Both the position numbers and the translations under genes were made by a program. The notes beneath the pieces were generated by a model, which ran no database searches, had not been told where the DNA came from, and worked only from the letters and a program-made list of their open reading frames with translations. A stretch of 64,000 bases of DNA from Isoetes taiwanensis (taxonomy: Eukaryota > Streptophyta > Lycopodiopsida > Isoetales > Isoetaceae). Numbering within the stretch: position 1 is the first letter of the stretch; every line of letters starts with the position of its first letter. The DNA lies in NCBI GenBank assembly GCA_021234155.1, contig JAJEKV010000058.1:9176992-9240991 (forward strand), read 5' to 3'. Shown here one piece after another: positions 1-9,698 of this stretch.

Positions 1-477
1 ATTGCAGAGTGCTTTTCTTCTCTTGGGAATGAAAGCAAGAATAAAAAGTCTAAATGGAAGGTAGGGCTACTTGTGACAGATGAAAAAGAATGGAGGAAGA
101 GTGCATCTGTCATGGAAACACACAAACCAATTAGTCTCAGATCCTTGCAACTCTACTATGATGGTAAAGGTGACTTTGCAGAGTGCTTGTTAAGGTATGA
201 AAAAAAAAGAATAGGAGGCTGAATGGATGGTAGGAATATTCTAAGACAGATGAGAAAATGGAAGAAGGATGCTCCTGCATATGACACTTGGTAATCATTA
301 GTATTAATCCTGTTCTTGAGATCATGTGTACTCTTATCTGGTCAGATCAACCTAGAACATGAAACCAATCCTATTAGAGTAATGTGCTCAAAATCAAGCT
401 GACCTAACTATTGGAATAATGTGCTCAAAAGTCAAACTGATTTAACTACTTTAAACCTACTATAAATGTCTAAGCTT
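1..477. repeat. Noncoding tandem-repeat stretch next to gypsy integrase
   Basis: No gene is seen. A degenerate tandem duplication of period about 174 bp starts with TTGCAGAGTGCTT at position 2 and again at 176. The two copies then share scattered blocks (GATGGTAGG-like, GACAGATGA). A second pair of near-identical 37-38-bp units sits at 374-410 and 411-448, both containing AATGTGCTCAAAA. The stretch lies just beyond the 3' end of the minus-strand gypsy integrase, so it is probably 3' untranslated retrotransposon sequence. The matching LTR is not visible and would lie left of the window. Confidence 0.55.
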
Positions 478-1131
478 TTAATGTAAAAAGAGGGACAAGC
501 AAGCATGCTGGTCCCAATACCTTTTCAGGTGCAGAATGTTGATAGGATTTGGAAGTGGCATACCCAAAGCAACCTCTTGTAACCAATAAGAATTAGTACC
601 TGCAGGCTCCAACACTACAAAGGGTCCTTCCCAAATATTGTCAAATTTGCCAGCTGAGTCTTCCTTTGACTTGTTCCATTTGAGAACAAGCTCTCCTTTC
701 TTAAAGGTGCCTTGTATTTTGTGTGCAGCCTTGAATGCAGCCAGATCTTTGGCCTTTTTCAGCAAATTAGTGTTCTCAGCTTCCATTCTGTACTCATCTA
801 AATATAACAGGGCGTCCAATCTTTCCTGTAAGGCATGTTCAAAAGGTAAGCACAATTTATGAGCTAATCTCAAGGAAGGTAACTGAAGTTCTACTGGTAG
901 AACTGCTTCTATGCCATAGACCAAATTGAAAGGTGTATGATTTGTAGCTGTTTTGATAGTGACTCTATAAGCCCAAAGTGCATCCACTATTTTGATATGC
1001 CAATCCTTTTTGTTAATCTCCACTGTTTTCTGCAAGATATTTTTCAACACTTTGTTAGTAGCTTCAGCTTGTCCATTACCCTGAGGATAATATGAAGAAC
1101 TTTTGGTGTGCTTGACCTTCAAAATGCTCAA
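478..1131 (-). pseudogene. Gypsy integrase, C-terminal half
   Basis: The translated segment continues the integrase core with a GNGQAEATNKVL motif, which supplies the catalytic glutamate of the DDE triad. It then runs through DALWAYR and NHTPFNLVYG, typical of Ty3/gypsy integrases, into a C-terminal tail ending in an HLKRYW-like segment. It overlaps the upstream integrase segment in a different frame, so a frameshift near 1130-1160 separates them. No chromodomain is seen in the tail. The identification as gypsy integrase is firm. Activity is unlikely because of the frameshift and the altered second catalytic site upstream. Confidence 0.9.
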
Positions 1132-2051
1132 CAGATTAGCAATGACTTCATTAACAAGGGGGTACCTCTACCAAAATGTATCTGGAAAGGAATACCAAAT
1201 CTGGAGCAAACAAATTCATGTAAAAACCTTGCAGTTGTGAAGGCATTAGCTTGCCTCAAAGGTATAGCCTCTGCCCACTTAGTAAAATAATCTGTGGCCA
1301 CAATAATATGCTGATGTTGACCTGTAGAAGAAGGATTAATGGGACCAATATAATCTAGTCCCCAAATTTGAAAGGGTCCTGGAGATATGATAGGATTCAA
1401 GGCAGCTGGCAATAAAATTCTTTTACTAAAAATTTGACATTGATGGCAAGTTTTTATGACCTCATAACAATCTCTAAAAACAGTAGGCCAATAATATCCA
1501 GACCTGAGAATCTTTTTTGCAGTGGTATCTCCAGCAAAATGTCCTCCACAGATACCTTTATGCATCTCCCTAATGATCAAGGCAGATTCTTCTTCACTTA
1601 CACACCTCAGCAAGATTCCATCCCTGTTAACTTTGCACAAGACATTGTCTATCAGCTTGAATTGTCTGCACTTGTCCTTGAGTCTTCTTTTCTGACTTGG
1701 AGTGAGGCTTGGAGAGATGATCCCATGTTGTAAAAAATCTCTAATAGGTTGCCATCCTCCTTTGGCTTGACCTCCTTGAGTTACTTCTAAGTGTGCTACT
1801 GCAAGTGAGGTGTCAGTAGTATTCAATTCATCTTCATGATCAAAAAATATATAAGGCAAGTAGAGGCTAGGATTTCGTGTCAAATGCAACTCTTTTACAG
1901 AAATATCATAACTTTGCAACTTACAAGCCCATCTCTGGATTTTTGGTTTATTAGTTGCTTTACCAAATAGCAGGCCCATTGGGTTTTGCTTCATATGAAC
2001 TTGAACTTGGCTCTTCAGAAGCAAATGTCCTTGTCTATTAATAAGAAACAT
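1128..2051 (-). pseudogene. Gypsy RNase H remnant and integrase N-terminal half
   Basis: The first part completes the gypsy RNase H connection (NRQGHLLLKSQ, then KIQRWACKLQSYDI). The zinc-binding HHCC domain of integrase follows, with HKGICGGHFAG and CHQC, then the core with GLDYIGPI and ATDYFTKWAEAIPL, containing the first catalytic aspartate. At the second catalytic position, where families of this kind have an SDxG or TDxG motif, this copy reads FGRGTP, so the aspartate appears replaced. The reading frame is shifted relative to the RT segment. The RNase H stretch AIGLAILQDKHT at about 2120-2160 bridges the two when the frame change is allowed. Confidence 0.88.
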
Positions 2052-2155
2052 GAGGGCAGCAGCATTTTTTTCTATTCTGGTGTATCTTTCTTCAAGAGCA
2101 GACCATTGTTTGCTTGCAAAAACTATAGTATGCTTGTCCTGCAGAATGGCTAAAC

Positions 2156-4513
2156 CTATGGCTTTTTAGTAACAGTAATATAAACTTCAAATGGCATGCT
2201 CAGATCTGGTTTTTTCAAAAGAGTAGCTTCACATATAGATGAAATGAGAAAGTCAAAAGCCTCTTGGCATTCTGAAGTCCATGTAATAGGTATGTGCTTA
2301 CTTTCAGATTTACAAAATTTACCTACTCTGGTCAGCTTAGAAATGGGACTTAAGATATGAGCAAAATTTGGGATATACATTCTAAGAAAACTCGTCATAC
2401 CAATAAAACTCTTAACCTGCTTCAGATTCTTGGGAGGTGCTAGCTTTTTGAGAGCTTCAATCTTATCCTGAGCAACTTGAATGCCCTGGCTGGATACTTC
2501 ATATCCTAAGAGCTGCCCTTTAGATGCAAAAAAGATACATTTTTTTGGATTTAGATTAACTCCTGAAGTCCTGCATAAAGAGCAAATTTTTGCAAGTAAT
2601 TCCACATGGTTAGTAGAATGAGAACCCAAACAAAGATCATCTAAGTACACCCTAAACTCTTCAGCAGACATGGTTTTGAAAATAACATCCATTGCTCTTT
2701 GAAAAGTGGCTGGGGCATTCATCAGGCCAAATGGCATTCTTTTCATAGCATATGTACCCCAAGGAGTGATAAATGAAGTCTTTGGCTGACCCTCCTCTTT
2801 GATGCTGATCTGATTAAACCCTGAAAAACTATCCAAAAATGAGTACATGTCTTTTCCTGCAACAGCATATAGAATTTCCTCTAAAAAAGGTAAAGGATAA
2901 CAATCTTTTATGGTGGCTTTATTCAAGTCTCGATAATCTATACAAATTCTCAAAGCACCATTCTTTTTCTCCACTGGAACAATGCATGACACCCATTCAA
3001 GATTAATAATTTCCACAATAACACCTGCATCCAACATTTTATGCAACTCTTCCTTGATTAGATCTAAAAGTGAAGCATTGATCCTCCTTAACTTCTGGAA
3101 AACAGGTTTACACCCTTCTTTAATTTTAATTTCAAATTGACATACCTCTTCCTTGATACCAATGAGCTCAGAATAATCCCAAGCAAACACATCATTTCTT
3201 TCTTCAAAGAATTTGGTAATTTCTTCCTTGTTTTGTGTGTCAAAGAGATCTCCCACAAACAGAGTTCTTTGCTGGCCATTTTTATTGATTATAACCTCAT
3301 TGGTTGCTTCTTCCTGTGATGCATTTATAACTAATATAGAACAGAATTCCTTAGCCTCGTCCTCATCAAGATCTTCCTCTGGGATAGTTCCTTCAGATAA
3401 ATAAGTCATTAAAGTGTCTCTGCACAAAGCATCAGCTTCCCAATTCTGCTCCATTGGAATATGAGTAATTTCCCAAGAAGTAAAGTAAGCAAGCATTCCC
3501 ATTACCTGATTTCTCAAGGATTCCATGTCAGCATTCTTGGCCTGATACTCACCACTAACCTGTCTGCAAACTAACTGAGAATCTCCATAAATGTGTATGA
3601 TTGAAATATCCATAGCCTTAGCTTCTTGAAGACCTGTAATCAAAGCCTTGTACTCTGCTACATTAGAAGTTATTTGGGGAAAAATCCTTCCTACCTTAGC
3701 CAAGAGTTTATTGGAGGTATCCTTCAGTATAGCTGCAGATGAGGCTACATTTAGTTTCTTTGAAATCCCTCCATCAAACCATAAACACCCTTCTTTTCCA
3801 TTCTCAGAAGGTAGTGCACACTCTCTAATCAAAGGAATCAGATCAGTTTTCTTTGTGCTAGGGGTTGCTAAACTATAAGATCCTAGGGGCTCTTCTATAA
3901 GCATTTCTTTAATAAAATGTACCTCTTCCCTGAAGCCATAAGAACCATCCTGGTTGTAAATTGTAGCTACTTGAGTGCCATTTAAAATGGTGCATCTCCC
4001 CTCAGACCAGATTGGCCTAGCATCAACTGTAGCCATCCACCTTCTCCCTAGCAAGAGATCATATATATCTGCATCTTCTCCTAAATCTTCAAAAGCAACA
4101 ACAACAAAATTGGCAGCTACAACAATGCCTTCAGTATTAACAGGAACTTTGGTCACAATTCCAACTGGTGCTATTTTAGCATTAGAAAAGGATTTTAACA
4201 AAACAGATGATCTTTTATCTATCTCGAGCTCACATTTTTTCATAACATGATAAGGCATGATATTTAGAGGTGAACCTCCATCCAGCAACACATTGGAAAA
4301 AGAATGACCTCCTAGAGTGGTTGAACACATAAATGCACCTGGGTCTTCTTCATTTTGAGCCAAAATAAGATTAGTGGCATTTGCAACACCTACACAAGCC
4401 ACTGCCTCACTAAAAGTAGTTTGTTGTAATAACTTTTTCCTATAACCAGGTGCAATTTTTAATAAGGTAAATAAGTCCACACTTACTTTGGAATTTTTCA
4501 GTAAAACATCCAA
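2156..4513 (-). CDS. Gypsy protease - archaeal-type RNase H - reverse transcriptase polyprotein
   Basis: The translated block is 785 residues from a TTG and is part of a longer gag-pol frame, so the true start lies upstream. An aspartic protease with LLDGGS sits near residues 76-81. Residues about 242-365 form an RNase H of the archaeal/plant type: LWFDGG with D247, AEYKALI with E287, IYGDSQLVCRQV with D311 and EADAL with D361. The reverse transcriptase follows at about 470-700: CIDYRDLNK, a PFGLMNAPATFQ block and YLDD at 623-626. The start of a second, gypsy-type RNase H ends the block (ITWTSECQEAF). Two RNase H domains are known in the Tat lineage, but the extra one upstream of RT is unusual. 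The block ends in a frameshift. Confidence 0.88.
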   Translation of the reverse strand: MDVLLKNSKVSVDLFTLLKIAPGYRKKLLQQTTFSEAVACVGVANATNLILAQNEEDPGAFMCSTTLGGHSFSNVLLDGGSPLNIMPYHVMKKCELEIDKRSSVLLKSFSNAKIAPVGIVTKVPVNTEGIVVAANFVVVAFEDLGEDADIYDLLLGRRWMATVDARPIWSEGRCTILNGTQVATIYNQDGSYGFREEVHFIKEMLIEEPLGSYSLATPSTKKTDLIPLIRECALPSENGKEGCLWFDGGISKKLNVASSAAILKDTSNKLLAKVGRIFPQITSNVAEYKALITGLQEAKAMDISIIHIYGDSQLVCRQVSGEYQAKNADMESLRNQVMGMLAYFTSWEITHIPMEQNWEADALCRDTLMTYLSEGTIPEEDLDEDEAKEFCSILVINASQEEATNEVIINKNGQQRTLFVGDLFDTQNKEEITKFFEERNDVFAWDYSELIGIKEEVCQFEIKIKEGCKPVFQKLRRINASLLDLIKEELHKMLDAGVIVEIINLEWVSCIVPVEKKNGALRICIDYRDLNKATIKDCYPLPFLEEILYAVAGKDMYSFLDSFSGFNQISIKEEGQPKTSFITPWGTYAMKRMPFGLMNAPATFQRAMDVIFKTMSAEEFRVYLDDLCLGSHSTNHVELLAKICSLCRTSGVNLNPKKCIFFASKGQLLGYEVSSQGIQVAQDKIEALKKLAPPKNLKQVKSFIGMTSFLRMYIPNFAHILSPISKLTRVGKFCKSESKHIPITWTSECQEAFDFLISSICEATLLKKPDLSMPFEVYITVTKKP

Positions 4514-4546
4514 CTCATCAAGATCTTGACCTTTCTTACCATACTT

Positions 4547-4738
4547 TTATTGAGGAGGTGGAGCTATTTCTTGGGGAGGAGCTTCCATGACAGGGGGCAG
4601 TGGCAATGTTGATTTCCTGGAATGCTCTGGAACAAATTTGTTAGGCTCAGCAGGTCTATAGGTATCCCCCATACTCCTGGTTTGTACCACCATCACTTCC
4701 TCAGTCTTTGGCATTTCTGTAGCCTGCACAAACATCAT
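4547..4738 (-). pseudogene. Gag-pol linker between two in-frame stops
   Basis: A proline-rich stretch of about 63 residues (PLPPVMEAPP, APPPQ) lies in the same frame as both the gag segment and the protease segment. It is bounded by in-frame stop codons at 4751-4753 and 4547-4549. A VQTRSM motif near its start resembles the gag-protease junction of plant gypsy elements. It is best read as part of the original single gag-pol frame interrupted by nonsense codons. The first stop could instead be a genuine gag terminator read through in life; the sequence alone cannot decide. Confidence 0.6.
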
Positions 4739-4750
4739 AGAACTAGTAGA

Positions 4751-5152
4751 TTAAGCAAACCTTACATGTGGAGTTGCCTCAGGTTTCTTCTCCTTCTCTT
4801 GCTTGGCAAAATATTCTTTGACAGAGCACCTAAGGTCAGTATGACCAATCTCCTTGCAAAAAGCACAAACTGGACATTCCCTACCAAAATGACCTTTCTT
4901 TTTACATTTAGGACATATTTGCCAATAACAAATATCAGCTGGATGTGAAGTTCTATTACAATGAATACATTCAGGATAAGTTCTACCTGTTCTGCTTGCT
5001 TTGAGCTCCACAAGTTGCTTAGTTACTTCTGCTAAAGCCTCAGTTACCTTTGTCAAGTCAGCTTTGACCTCTGAAATTTGAGAATCAACCTCTTCATCTT
5101 TGGTTTTTTTCTTTTCTTTATGCTCTGCTGGAAATTTCTGTTTTGGAGCCAT
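4751..5152 (-). CDS. Gag nucleocapsid with three CCHC zinc knuckles, no capsid
   Basis: A 133-residue protein starts with an ATG only about 20 bp downstream of the primer binding site. A lysine/glutamate-rich and coiled-coil-like N-terminus (about 10-55) is followed by three consecutive knuckles of the form C-x2-C-x4-H-x4-C: CIHCNRTSHPADIC, CPKCKKKGHFGREC and CAFCKEIGHTDLRC. Such knuckles bind retroelement RNA. The several-hundred-residue capsid domain expected in a gypsy gag is absent and there is no room for it upstream. Either it was deleted or capsid is supplied by partner elements. The frame continues after a stop into the linker and pol. Confidence 0.82.
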   Translation of the reverse strand: MAPKQKFPAEHKEKKKTKDEEVDSQISEVKADLTKVTEALAEVTKQLVELKASRTGRTYPECIHCNRTSHPADICYWQICPKCKKKGHFGRECPVCAFCKEIGHTDLRCSVKEYFAKQEKEKKPEATPHVRFA

Positions 5153-5173
5153 GAGTTCTCGAAATCCAGGTAG

Positions 5174-5192
5174 GATCTCGGTAGGACCTCCA
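5174..5192 (-). other. Primer binding site, tRNA-Gln type
   Basis: Read on the minus strand, TGGAGGTCCTACCGAGAT lies 3 bp inside the LTR end. It is complementary to the 3' end expected of a plant tRNA-Gln (acceptor ending AGGACCT plus CCA). Its position immediately after a CAACA LTR terminus and just before the gag ATG fits a primer binding site. The tRNA assignment is from memory of the acceptor sequence. Confidence 0.65.
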
Positions 5193-5195
5193 AAA

Positions 5196-7097
5196 TGTTG
5201 ACCCTAAACCTGGCTTAAAGGTCAACCACAAGGAACCAATTCGAGTTTTCACTCAAATTTGGGTTAGAACCTCCATATCACTTAAGGTGATCAGTCTATG
5301 CAAGATAAATTTAAAGACAAGTGCAAAAATTTGAAGTTTTATACCTTTCCCATTTCCAAAAACTAGCACCTTTGCCAAAACAGATGTGATGAGGAGGTGT
5401 AAATTGATTTTCTGAGTCAAGCACTATAGACTTGGCCAAAAAAGTTGTAGGTATCCAACAGTAAAGCCTCTGACCAAGTCAGAGACTTTATTTATGAGTT
5501 ATTCGAGCTCAAAGTGTGGTCAAAATTTGGTCAATAGAGGTCAAATATGGGAAACAGTGATCAGAAAATGAGATTTAGAGTTGCCAAGCATTTTTTTGAG
5601 AATTTCTAAAGCAAATATATTTCAATGGTGATAAGGAAGAGAGGCAAGTGGTCAAATTCCCATTTGGAATTCTTTGTGGCTGGATTTGACAAAATACAGT
5701 AAAAAACTGTTCAGAACAGAGAGCAATTTTTTTGAATTTGTGGTATTTTTGGATGATTTCAACTCCTTTGGCTTACACAAGTCCTAAGAATAGCTGGCAA
5801 ATGGGCCAAAAGAACTGAAAAGCACACGAGAATTTTCTGTAGAATATTTTGTGGCAAAAATTGTTAAGAGAAATATCAGAGATGGATTTGACAACTTGGC
5901 AATCAATTTAAATTGATATGAAGGTAAATATATCATGATAACAATAGATAAGGATGCTTCATAGCTTTAATCACAGGAAAATAATCATTACAAGTCATAA
6001 AATAATTTTTGAAAGTAATGTCAACTAGATCTTGTAAATCCAGTTGAGGAGAGCTCAAGAACTTCAAGGATCGTCCAGATCTTGCTCAGCAATGATCAAT
6101 GTAGGATCTGAATACTTCTGGGCCTTCAAAAAATGTCGAGGTTGTGTTTCCCCTGTATATAGTTTCGAATCTCGGTTTCAGTGATTTTAGGTAGTAAATT
6201 TAGGCTTATTCTATTGCTTAAGTTCCGGAATCCAAGAATAGGGTGGTCTCAGAGAGAATGGAGCGCGGGAAGGCATGATTCGAGCCGGATTTCCAGTTCT
6301 AGGGTTCTTCAGCTGTATTTTCGCATAATTCGCGCAATACAGTTTCGTATTTTTATAGGAATATATCCTGTATATGCTGTATTCGGCCATTTTTAAAAGC
6401 TTGGCCAATGATTCGAAGACTTTTACCCATAAAATACTTGAAGAAGATTATAGCCCAATGACCATAGGGATGATTGCTCACACGTGCAAGAGGATAGGGA
6501 ATCTTTGAAGTATTTTTTGACAAGGTTGGGAATATACCACTGAAGATATGACGGAATAGGAGTGAAAATAAAAGAAATTATGAGGGACCATTGGGGGGGC
6601 AAGGAAAAAATAAGGAAAAAGAAATGATATTTTTTGAGGCAAAGGCTTAAGTTGGTTTTGAGATAGGCAAGGTGATGGCACATTGAAGAAATCAATAGGG
6701 AATTTGAGGAAGATGGCAATTATAGCAAAGCAATAATGACAAGGGAATGAACAATGGATATGAAAACAATGTTGAGCCAAAAAGGGCTAAAATGGGAGTA
6801 GTGGGGTGGAGTAAAGGGAAAGATTAGAAACTATACACCATGGGGTCTTCCAAACTCTAAACTTCCAATCTTTAAAATATGTCTTCCAAACTTCATAACC
6901 CAGATTTTTCTAGAGCATACCCTTTAACTAAGCCAAAAAATACCTCTTATGAACTTTAACCTTAAGCTCTTGTTGACTTGAAGAATGAACATCTCGAGTG
7001 CCAAGAGTCTTCCAAACTTTGACCTAGTATTTCAAGATAGGTTGACCTAGTTTGAATGCATAGATCACAATTAGCATGTTGCCCTTTGGGGGCAACA
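5196..7097 (-). repeat. Candidate gypsy LTR (about 1.9 kb)
   Basis: On the plus strand the segment opens with TGTTGACC at 5196, next to the primer binding site, and the best matching far end is GGGGGCAACA ending at 7097. This gives TGTTG...CAACA termini. The interior is AT-rich and has no convincing protein; short open frames at 6181-6780 have no recognisable domains. The right boundary is inferred because the partner LTR is outside the window. Confidence 0.5.
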
Positions 7098-7317
7098 CAT
7101 GGTAACAAAAGACATTAGCCTTTAGACAATGTGTACCATTGGGTAAGTGAATTTAAAAAAAAAAACAATGATTAGAAACCTTCAATAAATTGGTTAAAAA
7201 AGCAAGAGCCACAAAAAGATTAAAAAAAGAGGGGATAGAGCCCGAAATCCGGCATCCTGAAAAAAGTATTACCTTTAAGTTATATTATTTACTGGTTAAT
7301 AAAGCATGAAATGGAGG
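7098..7317. other. Intergenic gap between gypsy LTR and P450 gene
   Basis: This short AT-rich stretch with an oligo-A run near 7152-7163 lies between the retrotransposon and the 3' end of the P450 gene. It probably contains the P450 3' untranslated region. Nothing else is recognised. Confidence 0.4.
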
Positions 7318-9390
7318 TTATAACCTCTCAAATATAAGGGGCATGCCATGATGTGGCCTCAAAGTGACCTTGGTGGTTGGATTGTGTATGTAGCTTGGAG
7401 AGAGATGAAACTTGAACCTGGACAGAATAATGGCCAATACAATCTTTGCCTCCATAACTGCAAATGCTTGGCCGACACAGACACGAGGTCCAGCTACAAA
7501 TGGTATGAACGCCATTGGATGCTTGCAAGCATTTGCAATCCCATGAGCAAATCGGTCTGGTTTAAACTCATTAACATCGGGACCCCAGAGGATTGGATCA
7601 TGATGAAGTGCAAGAATTGGGATGGCGACAGTAGTTCCCTTTGGAATAAACACCTTACCAAGGTCAATGTTTTTCAAAGCATTACAACTCACAAAAGTTG
7701 CTGGAGGATACAGCCTTAAGGTTTCGTGGATCACCATTGTCACCTACCATTGCCAATATGTAATAAGCATCATCACAATATAATATACTCAACATGGGTA
7801 CACAGAATTTACAAATAAAAACAAAAGCTTACAGTTTTCAACTTCCCAAGTGTTTCGACATCTGGCATAGTTCCATTAAAAACTTCTTGTACTTCATTAC
7901 GCGAAAGATCTTGCCACATAGGGTACCTTGCTAAAAGCATCAAGGCCCATGTTAATAAGGTAGAGGTTGTCTCATGGCCAGCAAGATAGAATGTCTTGCA
8001 CTCCTCTATTAACTTCTTATTCCCAAACGTTCCATGACTCTTCTCACCAACTGCTGCCTCTGTCAGCATAAGCCCCAATAGATCATTTCCATATCCATCA
8101 TTATGCTGCACTGAACTCCTCCTTTCTTTAACCATGTTTCCAAGTATAGAGTTGAGTTGTTTCTTTAAATTCCTTAACTGCAGATTAACAGGAATGGGAA
8201 TCAACCTGAAAGCAAATGCAACCATGAAAGGCCTCCTTATAAATCCATAGTAGCAGAAGTATATTATTGTCCTGGTCTATGTAATAGATAACCTCAGCTA
8301 AAAGACTTCAATGAAGCTGTATCTGCATCATGATATCTATACATGTTTTCAAATAGTGATGCTCGGGAAAATAAACATCCTGTTATTGTAACGTATTTAA
8401 TACTACTGCAAGTAACTTTTAGAGTATATAATATAAAACCCGGATAATGTCATGTGGCCCAGAAGTTAGTTGTAGAAAAAAATACTGATATTAAGTATCA
8501 TCCCGTATCTACGTGACAAAATATGTGAGCCTGGTCCAAAACTCAGAAAAGAAAATTATTAAGCAGGAAGAAAATTCAAAGTAATCTGGCACTTACCTGC
8601 CACCAGGAAGCAAATTTAATAGTCTGACCTTCTACGTCATCCGTTCTCTGAGTGCATAAGTTGGAAAACCTTCGTCCTTTCTCATAGTTGCTTCCAAATG
8701 CAAAGGTGAGATATCACATCTACATCAAGCAATTCAACCGCTCTAAAACCTCGACATCGTCTCGGACCATGTTCCTCAATAGCTAATTCCCATCTTTCTA
8801 CCATCTGTAAGGTGCAACTGACTATGGTACCCACCATGGTCTACACTTACAAACAAGGGTTACGATGTATGCTACACATAAAGTAGAACTGAATAGAAGT
8901 ATTTGGTACCTTAAGCTTCTCTCAAGATGAAATGCGGGGGACACAATCGTCTCATTGCGCCCAATCTTCTCCATCTGCTGTTACTAGGCCATCTCCAACA
9001 AGTTCCTCTATATATTTCCGCATCAAAGGGCTTTTGCCAAAGTGGCCAGATTTGTTACAGAGGACGTCCCTTATCATGTCCGGGTCATCTATCAACACCC
9101 TTGGCTCATCCCCAAACCATGTCAAATATAATTTGCCATACTGTTTGGAGTAGAGCTTAAGCTCAGGCATGACATGATCAACAATATCATGTGTAATTTC
9201 ACTGAAATCCTTCTCACGTTCTTTTGCTCCTAGATCAAAAATCTGCAACATATTGCCAACTACGGGTAGGGGTGGAGGTCCTTTGATGCCTTGTTGCAAG
9301 AAACAAGCTGTGACATATCGAGGCATGAGAAAATAATGCTTGAAAAAGCTCCATAGCTTCCAAGTAAAGAGAATTGAGAGACCACATAGA

Positions 9391-9539
9391 TGTTGGGAAC
9401 AACAGCCTTATTTATGGCTAACAAACCTACAACGGATAGATTCCGTTCTATTTATATCTGTATTGTATAGTGTTGTAGTTAAGTTCTTGGAATAGAGTAC
9501 TTTTGATCTCCTTTTGGCGCATGTTCTGCTTATTTCACA
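9391..9539 (+). repeat. Copia 5' LTR
   Basis: 149 bp, TG...CA ends, followed directly by the primer binding site. It differs from the 3' LTR at a G/A near 9416 and an A/C near 9521. Confidence 0.95.
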
Positions 9540-9698
9540 TGGTATCAGAGCACCAGTGATCAGAGAAAAGATCAAGGCGCTGAAGAGACTCCAAGCTGCT
9601 TGACGCCAGAAACTCGGACAGAGAACCAGTGCTGGCAAGAGAAGCGTGATTTCTTGGAGAAGAGATTTCGTTTGTTTACTCTTTCCCTATTTGCTATC

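Larger units (their letters stand above)
478..7097 (-). mobile_element. Ty3/gypsy retrotransposon (Tat-like), left-truncated by the window
   Basis: The minus strand carries, in order, LTR, primer binding site, zinc-knuckle gag, protease, an archaeal-type RNase H, reverse transcriptase, the usual gypsy RNase H and integrase. The DGGS-type protease and the second RNase H place it near the Tat lineage of Ty3/gypsy. The order differs from the standard Tat arrangement because the additional RNase H precedes RT. Gag and pol share one frame with in-frame stops at 4751-4753 and 4547-4549. Further frame changes occur near 2157 and near 1130-1160, so this copy is defective. Only the upstream LTR is in the window. 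Confidence 0.85.

Noticed and set aside
7078-7097. TTGCCCTTTGGGGGCAA hairpin as a copy of the 48.6/52.1-kb hairpin repeat
   Set aside because: Only the short palindrome is similar; flanking sequence differs and the position fits the gypsy LTR terminus.
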